Notes under the pieces: generated by a model
The model's database searches: none
What the model saw: only the letters and a program-made list of their open reading frames with translations
Told to the model about the DNA's origin: nothing
In this document: one piece after another, positions 40,370 to 45,111 of the stretch
Layout: each line of letters opens with the position of its first letter
How positions within the stretch are numbered: the first letter of the stretch is position 1
Assembly: GCA_052168355.1 (NCBI GenBank)
Contig: JBQLZQ010000069.1
Location: 1 to 45,111, forward strand
DNA length: 45,111 nt
DNA from: JBQLZQ01 sp052168355
Lineage (GTDB): Bacteria > Pseudomonadota > Alphaproteobacteria > DSM-16000 > Inquilinaceae
Direction of reading: 5' to 3'
Made by a program: the position numbers and the translations under genes

Positions 40370-43093
40370 TCATTGTGCGGGCTGGGCGGTGGCGTCCATC
40401 GGGCGGCGCCCGTGTTCCACCTCGTGCAGCAGGCCGCCGGGGCGCGTGTAGACAACCCAGGTGATGGCAAGGCAGATCACGTAGAAGATCAGGAAGCCCC
40501 AGAGCGCCCCCACCGGCGAGCCGGTCATCGCGATCGAGGTGCCGTAGGCCTTCGGGATGAAGAAGGCGCCGTAGGCCGCGATGGCGGAGGTGAAGGCGAT
40601 GATCGCCGCGCTTTCCCGCTCGGCCTGCCTGCGCAGGGCGGCACCGTTGAGTTTCGGCATCAGGCGCGGCACCTCCTGTCCCATGATCGCAGGGATCATC
40701 TGGAAGGTGGACGCATTGCCCACGCCCGTGAGGAAGAACAGCGCCATGAAGGCGGCGAAAAAGCCGATGAAGGTGCCCGCCCCAAGCGACGCGATCACGC
40801 CGAAAACCGCCACGATCATGCCGGCAAAAACCCAGAAGGTGACTCGGCCGCCGCCGAACCGGTCAGAGACCCAACCCGTCGCGGCGCGGCTGAGCGCCCC
40901 CACGAGCGGCCCTAGGAACACGTATTGCAGCGCGTTCACGTCCGGGAACGCGATCCGTGTCAGAAGCGGGAAGCCCGCCGAGTAGCCGATGAAGCTGCCG
41001 AAGGTGCCGGTGTAGAGGATGCACATCAGCCAATTCTGCTTGCGGCTGAAGATGATCGCCTGATCGAGGAAGCTGGCCTTTGCGTCGGCGATATCGTTCA
41101 TCCCCAGCCAGGCGGCGACCGTGGCGATCAGGATGAAGGGCACCCAGACGAAGCCCGCGTTCTGCAGCCAGAGCTGGCCACCCTCGGTCAACTGTACCGG
41201 CTCGCCGCCCATCGCGCCGAAGACGCTGGCGGTGATGACGATCGGCACCAGGAACTGCATCACCGACACGCCGAGGTTGCCGAGGCCCGCGTTCAGCGCC
41301 AGCGCGTTGCCCTTTTCCGCCTTCGGGAAGAAGTAGGCGATGTTGGCCATCGACGAGGCGAAGTTGCCGCCGCCAAGCCCGCAGAGCAGCGCAAGCGTGA
41401 GGAAGATCAGGTAGGGCGTCTCGGGGTGCTGCACGGCGTAGCCGATGCCCATGGCTGGCAGCAGCAGCGAGGCGGTCGATAGGGTTGTCCACAGCCGACC
41501 GCCGAAGATCGGAACCATGAAGCTGTAGAAGATCCGCAGCGTCGCGCCCGACAGGCCCGGCAGGGCCGCCAGCCAGAAGAGTTGGCCCGTGGTGAACTCG
41601 AACCCGATAACCGGCAGTTTGGCAACAACCATCGACCACACCATCCAGACCGAAAAGGCCAGAAGCAGCGCCGGGATAGAGATCCAAAGGTTTCGGCGCG
41701 CAACGGCGCGGCCCTTCTGCTCCCAAAACGCCCCTTCCTCAGGCCGCCAGTCCTCGAGGATGCGCGGCATGGCCGTGCGCTCCGGGTGGTGGATCGGCTG
41801 CATCTCGGGCAGTTCCGGCAGCCGGTCGAGAGCTTCGCCGTGGACGCGACGCTCCATGGCGCGGATCGACAGGTGCATCCAGATCAGCGCGATGGCCACG
41901 AGACCGAAGAGGATCGCGAAGCACGAGGTATAGATGCCCGTGAGGTCGAGCGCGGCGCCGAAGATAATGGGCAGGACGAAGCCGCCGAGGCCGCCGATCA
42001 TGCCCACAAGGCCGCCGACCGCACCGACATGTTTGGGATAGTAGACCGGGATGTGCTTGAATACGGCCGCCTTGCCGAGGCTCATGAAGAAGCCGAGCGC
42101 GAACAGGGTGATGATGAAGGGCCAAAGACCCATTCTCGTCGAGAAGGCGATGGCGCCGTCCTTGCCCTGGATGACGTAATCCGTGGGCGGGTAGGACAGC
42201 ATGAACAGGAACAGCAGCGAGAAGCCGAAGGTCCAGTACATGACGGCGCGCGCGCCGAACTTGTCGGACAGATGCCCGCCATAGGCGCGAAAGAGCGACG
42301 CCGACAGGCTGAACGAGGCCGCGGCCATGCCCGCGGTGCGGACGTCGATGCCGTAGACATCGATCAGATAGTGCGGCATCCACAGCGCCAGCGCGACGAA
42401 GGCGCCGAAGACGAAGAAGTAGTAGAGCGAGAAACGCCAGACCTGCAGGTTTTTCAGGGTCCCGAACTGTTGCGCGAACGAGGGGGCCTTTGTGCCGGCC
42501 CTGCGCCGTTCGACAAACTCGGGGTCGTCCTTGGCCAGAAGGAAGAACAAAACGCCGATGATGGCCAACCCGGCCGCCCAGACATAGGCGACCCCGTGCC
42601 AACCATAGGCGACCATGACGAAGGGAGCGACGAACTTGGTAACCGCCGCGCCGACATTGCCGGCCCCGAAGATCCCCAGCGCCGTGCCCTGATGGCCTGC
42701 CTCATACCACCGGCTGACATAGGCCACGCCGATGATGAAGGACCCGCCCGCCAGCCCGATGCCAAGCGCCGAGATCAGATACATCACGTAGCTGTCCGCC
42801 AGCGTCAGCGCCCAAGTGGCCATCGCCGTCAGGATCATCTGACTCGAGAAGATGAGGCGCCCGCCGTATTTCTCTGTCCAGACGCCCAGAAACAGGCGGG
42901 TAACGGATCCGGTCAGAATAGGCGTTGCGACCAGCAGGCCGAACTGGGTGTCGTTCAGACCCAGCTCGGCCTTGATGGCGACGCCGATGATGGAAAAGAT
43001 CGTCCAGACCGCGAAACAGGCGGTAAAGGCGACTGTGCTCAGGCTCAAGGCGCGCGTTTGATCGGCGCGTGAGGCTGTGGCTACGGTCTGCAT
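40370..43093 (-). CDS. narK: Fused nitrate/nitrite transporter NarK (NarK1-NarK2)
   Basis: A 907-residue membrane protein with two complete major-facilitator domains of 12 helices each. Domain 1 (to about 420) has GVAIKAELGLNDTQFGLLVA and GGSFIIGVAYVSRWY; domain 2 (from about 465) has LCGLGGGNFASSMANIAYFF and NAGLGNLGVSVMQF, both nitrate-signature types. In Paracoccus such a fusion pairs a nitrate/proton symporter (NarK1) with a nitrate/nitrite antiporter (NarK2). The linker near 425-450 is polar. It is the first gene of the nar operon, 80 bases downstream of an FNR-type box. Confidence 0.96.
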   Translation of the reverse strand: MQTVATASRADQTRALSLSTVAFTACFAVWTIFSIIGVAIKAELGLNDTQFGLLVATPILTGSVTRLFLGVWTEKYGGRLIFSSQMILTAMATWALTLADSYVMYLISALGIGLAGGSFIIGVAYVSRWYEAGHQGTALGIFGAGNVGAAVTKFVAPFVMVAYGWHGVAYVWAAGLAIIGVLFFLLAKDDPEFVERRRAGTKAPSFAQQFGTLKNLQVWRFSLYYFFVFGAFVALALWMPHYLIDVYGIDVRTAGMAAASFSLSASLFRAYGGHLSDKFGARAVMYWTFGFSLLFLFMLSYPPTDYVIQGKDGAIAFSTRMGLWPFIITLFALGFFMSLGKAAVFKHIPVYYPKHVGAVGGLVGMIGGLGGFVLPIIFGAALDLTGIYTSCFAILFGLVAIALIWMHLSIRAMERRVHGEALDRLPELPEMQPIHHPERTAMPRILEDWRPEEGAFWEQKGRAVARRNLWISIPALLLAFSVWMVWSMVVAKLPVIGFEFTTGQLFWLAALPGLSGATLRIFYSFMVPIFGGRLWTTLSTASLLLPAMGIGYAVQHPETPYLIFLTLALLCGLGGGNFASSMANIAYFFPKAEKGNALALNAGLGNLGVSVMQFLVPIVITASVFGAMGGEPVQLTEGGQLWLQNAGFVWVPFILIATVAAWLGMNDIADAKASFLDQAIIFSRKQNWLMCILYTGTFGSFIGYSAGFPLLTRIAFPDVNALQYVFLGPLVGALSRAATGWVSDRFGGGRVTFWVFAGMIVAVFGVIASLGAGTFIGFFAAFMALFFLTGVGNASTFQMIPAIMGQEVPRLMPKLNGAALRRQAERESAAIIAFTSAIAAYGAFFIPKAYGTSIAMTGSPVGALWGFLIFYVICLAITWVVYTRPGGLLHEVEHGRRPMDATAQPAQ

Positions 43094-43172
43094 GGCAGGG
43101 TCTCCGGCAGAAATGGCGGGTTCGATCCCAAAGGATCAACGCCTAACGTGCGACCGGAGCCGACCGGACAAT

Positions 43173-43186
43173 TTGATCTAGATCAC
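43173..43186 (-). promoter_or_regulatory. FNR/NNR-type box upstream of narK
   Basis: TTGATCTAGATCAC matches the TTGAT-N4-ATCAA consensus except for the last base. Its centre lies about 86 bases upstream of the narK start, which would put a promoter with the box near -41.5 at about 43138. FNR and NarR-type proteins activate nar genes from this position when oxygen is low. Confidence 0.7.
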
Positions 43187-43286
43187 GCGACAGTGAAAAG
43201 CATAACGAAATAAATGGCTTGCATGAATATTTCGGCTCTCTGGCCTGCCGCTATCAAGCCGTTTCTCGCGAGAATCAATTAGTGAC

Positions 43287-43300
43287 CTGACAAATATCAA
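43287..43300 (+). promoter_or_regulatory. Degenerate FNR-like box upstream of narR
   Basis: CTGACAAATATCAA keeps the ATCAA half and three of five bases of the other half. It lies about 51 bases before the regulator start. Further TATCAAT copies follow at 43295-43313, making a loose cluster of half-sites. Autoregulation or control by another Fnr-type protein is possible. Confidence 0.35.
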
Positions 43301-43344
43301 TCGTAGTATCAATCGTTGATTGGCGCGATGGGGGACGCTTTCGC

Positions 43345-44043
43345 ATGCCCGAATCAGATTACCCGGATATCCGAAAACTCGATCTATTCTCGCGCATGGC
43401 GGAGGAGCATTTCCTGTCGCTCATGCGTGGAGCGTACGTGCAGAATTTTCCCGCGCAGATCGAATTGATCACCGAAGGCGAGCCGAGCGATTTTCTTCAT
43501 ATCGTGCTCTCCGGATCGGTCGATCTGTTTTCGCAGTGGAATGGCAGGGATACCAGCATGGCAACCGTACGGCCCATTTCGACCTTCATTCTTGCCGCCA
43601 CGATCAAGGATGCTCCTTATTTGATGTCGGCCAGAACGCTGGAGAAAAGCCGGATAGCGCTCATTCCAAGTCAAGACGTACGCGCCGCTTTCGATGACGA
43701 CGGCAACTTTGCCCGCGCAATCGTGACGGAGCTTGCGCAATGCTATCGATCGGTCATCAAGGTGCAGAAGGACCTCAAGCTTAGAACCTCGCTTGAACGG
43801 CTCGCGAATTACCTGTTGCGGCAACAGAGACTTGCCGGCGGCAGCGCGGCGTTCGACCTCGACTTCGAAAAGCGCCGGCTCGCGTCGGTGCTGGGCATGA
43901 CGCCGGAAAACCTCAGCCGCGCCTTCAAGGGCCTTCGCCCCTACGGCGTCACGGTGGACGGCACCCGCATCACCATCGACGATCAGGCGGACCTGGAACG
44001 GTTCGCCAAGCCCAACCCGCTGATCGACGACTTTTCAACATGA
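43345..44043 (+). CDS. narR: Crp/Fnr-family regulator, NarR-like
   Basis: A 232-residue regulator with an N-terminal cyclic-nucleotide-type beta roll, a long dimerisation helix near 120-150 and a C-terminal winged HTH (EKRRLASVLGMTPENLSRAF, near 172-192). The only Cys is in LAQCYRS, so it cannot carry the FNR 4Fe-4S cluster. This and its place divergent to narK match NarR of Paracoccus, which activates narKGHJI in response to nitrate or nitrite. GGGGGA lies 9 bases before the ATG. It is co-translated with the small protein downstream (ATGA overlap if the first ATG is used). Confidence 0.85.
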   Translation: MPESDYPDIRKLDLFSRMAEEHFLSLMRGAYVQNFPAQIELITEGEPSDFLHIVLSGSVDLFSQWNGRDTSMATVRPISTFILAATIKDAPYLMSARTLEKSRIALIPSQDVRAAFDDDGNFARAIVTELAQCYRSVIKVQKDLKLRTSLERLANYLLRQQRLAGGSAAFDLDFEKRRLASVLGMTPENLSRAFKGLRPYGVTVDGTRITIDDQADLERFAKPNPLIDDFST

Positions 44044-44054
44044 AGGACAGGCAC

Positions 44055-44366
44055 ATGACCAAATCCATGCCCGGAGCTGCCGGAGACCTTGCCGAACAGT
44101 ACCCAGACATCTGGAAGGCCTATTCGGCCCTGGGCAAGGCCACGGCCGATTGCGGTCCGCTGACGCCCCGTGAAAAACGGCTCGTCAAACTGGCGCTTGC
44201 CATAGGGGCAGGCTTGGAGGGCGCCGTGCACTCCCACGCCCGCCGCGCAAAGGCCGAGGGTATTGAGCCCGAAGCACTGTCTCATGTCGCGATGCTGGCC
44301 ATCGGGCCGATCGGGCTGCCGCAGGCCGTGGCCGCCAAGACATGGATCGAAGATATCAAGGAGTGA
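44055..44366 (+). CDS. AhpD-like (carboxymuconolactone decarboxylase fold) protein without CxxC
   Basis: A 103-residue all-helical protein of the CMD/AhpD family. The family core is LTPREKRLVKLALAIGAGLE GAVHSHARRAKAEGIEPEAL (split here). AhpD-type disulfide reductases have CxxC at the helix start; here the equivalent reads EGAV, so the redox pair is absent. The remaining His (HSHARRA) is conserved. The ATG at 44055 has AAGGA 8 bases upstream; an ATG at 44040 overlapping the narR stop is the alternative. It probably forms an operon with narR and converges on nnrU with a 3-base gap. Function unknown. Confidence 0.8.
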   Translation: MTKSMPGAAGDLAEQYPDIWKAYSALGKATADCGPLTPREKRLVKLALAIGAGLEGAVHSHARRAKAEGIEPEALSHVAMLAIGPIGLPQAVAAKTWIEDIKE

Positions 44367-44369
44367 CGA

Positions 44370-45035
44370 TCACGGCAGCGGGCTGACCCCGAACAGGAAC
44401 GGGTGCAACCAGAGCAGCGTGGCATAGAGCGCCAGGCCTGCTGAAGAGCGCAGAAAAACACCGCCTGAAATCGACCGCGAAAGAAGCGGTGCGTCTGCGA
44501 CAGCGGCCCGCAACCGTTGCCAGTCTTCGCCCATCTCGCGCTGTTTGCGGTGGTCGATGAGGCGCCCGCCGAAGAGCGCGAACCCCGCGAAGGTACCGAA
44601 AAGGATCGCATGCGCCAGATCCCCGTTCGGCACGACATGGGCCCCAGCCCAAAGCGCGAGCGCAACGAGAAACGGATGGCGCGCCCACCGGACAATCCCT
44701 GGTCGCACCGGGTCGAACCGGTCATTCCACGCGCCGCCGAAGGAGAACGGATTGGGCCGCGCAAGGCTGAAGGAGAGGATCAGGCAGACCGGAAGCATCA
44801 CGACCAGGGGCATGTGTGCCTGCCACGCCGCCCAGCCCCAGAGCGGCACGTAAGGCGCGCGCCCCGCCGCTTCGATCAACCACGCAAGAACGACAAGCGA
44901 AAGTGCGGAATAGACCAGAGTGAAACCACACTGCCCCAGCCGCGCCTGCAGCCATGGCCGGAACGGCCGCCGCACCGGCAGCGAATGCGATACGAAAAAC
45001 ATCGCATAGGCGGCGACAAACTCCGACCATTCCAT
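44370..45035 (-). CDS. nnrU: NnrU-family membrane protein
   Basis: A 221-residue integral membrane protein with about five to six hydrophobic helices. The beginning (EWSEFVAAYAMFFVSHSLPV), the NPFSFGG and IVRWARHPFLVALALWAGAH stretches belong to NnrU, found next to nitrite and nitric oxide reductase genes and needed for normal denitrification in Rhodobacter-type bacteria. The RHPxxxAxxLWAxAH motif is shared with isoprenylcysteine methyltransferase-like proteins, but the enzymatic role is not settled. It converges with the AhpD-like gene. Confidence 0.88.
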   Translation of the reverse strand: MEWSEFVAAYAMFFVSHSLPVRRPFRPWLQARLGQCGFTLVYSALSLVVLAWLIEAAGRAPYVPLWGWAAWQAHMPLVVMLPVCLILSFSLARPNPFSFGGAWNDRFDPVRPGIVRWARHPFLVALALWAGAHVVPNGDLAHAILFGTFAGFALFGGRLIDHRKQREMGEDWQRLRAAVADAPLLSRSISGGVFLRSSAGLALYATLLWLHPFLFGVSPLP

Positions 45036-45069
45036 GGGTCTGTACCCTCAGGGGCGCTTAGAGCAGGAT

Positions 45070-45109
45070 CGCCTTGGGTGGAATCGCTTCGGCGATCCCA
45101 CCCAAGGCG
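45070..45109. repeat. Long hairpin with TTCG loop at window end
   Basis: Arms CGCCTTGGGTGG (45070-45081) and CCACCCAAGGCG (45098-45109) are perfect 12-bp inverted copies. After one mismatch the stem continues as ATCGC/GCGAT closed by a stable C(TTCG)G tetraloop. It follows AGAGCAGGAT, a flank I associate with dispersed palindromic repeats in alphaproteobacteria. It could also end transcription from a gene outside the window. Confidence 0.6.
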
Positions 45110-45111
45110 TG

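Noticed and set aside
38467..40464. Plus-strand frame of 665 codons opposite narG
   Set aside because: Same reason: shadow of narG codon bias, no ribosome site and no known motifs.
41582..43072. Plus-strand frame of 496 codons opposite narK
   Set aside because: Charged low-complexity antisense shadow of a membrane protein gene.

Overview
The window is high-GC DNA from an alphaproteobacterium. Evidence for this is the narR-narK(1-2 fusion)-narGHJI layout with a parvulin and nnrU, several tripartite and Bug-type carboxylate uptake systems, FCD-GntR and LacI regulators next to each operon, and an FNR-type box. A Rhodobacterales- or Rhizobiales-like host fits best, but no 16S or tRNA gene is present to fix the genus. 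It reads as a mosaic of self-contained uptake-plus-catabolism islands, each with its own regulator, followed by a respiratory nitrate reductase locus.

Island 1 (1-7.2 kb, minus strand): LacI repressor, SMP-30-type lactonase, TRAP transporter (dctP, dctQ, dctM) and a D-2-hydroxyacid dehydrogenase. A partial gene, perhaps an aldolase, starts at the left edge. This looks like sugar-acid or lactone use. The lactonase has lost a short C-terminal segment and is frameshifted. A truncated lacI-like fragment (506-856) and a histidinol-dehydrogenase-family fragment (7319-7462) flank the island.

Island 2 (7.5-15.2 kb): a zinc-dependent M20 carbamoylase/hydantoinase-type hydrolase diverges from an Opp/Dpp-type ABC transporter (binding protein, permease, permease-ATPase fusion, ATPase) and a FadR-type GntR regulator. 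The divergent promoter carries a perfect 12-bp inverted repeat. An IS5-type transposase fragment ends the island, followed by about 0.9 kb without a recognisable gene.

Island 3 (16.4-19.4 kb): a molybdenum hydroxylase of the isoquinoline 1-oxidoreductase type (2Fe-2S subunit plus Tat-exported Mo subunit) with a periplasmic c-type cytochrome. The cytochrome has Lys where the axial Met is expected.

Island 4 (19.7-31.0 kb): two divergent operons. Leftward are a SDR lacking Ser/Tyr, tctC, a fused tctA-tctB permease and a GntR-FCD regulator. Rightward are a ThDP enzyme, an aldehyde dehydrogenase, tcuA- and tcuB-like tricarballylate dehydrogenase partners and a DUF1932-type NAD(P) dehydrogenase. 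The shared promoter holds repeated TGNATCCAAT boxes 31 bp apart. The set suggests a tricarboxylate-type breakdown route that I cannot match to a described pathway; it is the best candidate for something new here.

Island 5 (31.5-45.0 kb): the nitrate respiration locus. Leftward are narK (two MFS domains), narG, narH, narJ, narI, a parvulin, a hemerythrin-like protein and a beta-carbonic anhydrase, packed as one probable operon. Rightward are a Crp/Fnr regulator without an Fe-S cysteine set (NarR-like) and a small AhpD-like protein without the CxxC pair. nnrU is convergent at the right edge, which ends in a long hairpin with a TTCG loop. No tRNA, rRNA or CRISPR array was seen.
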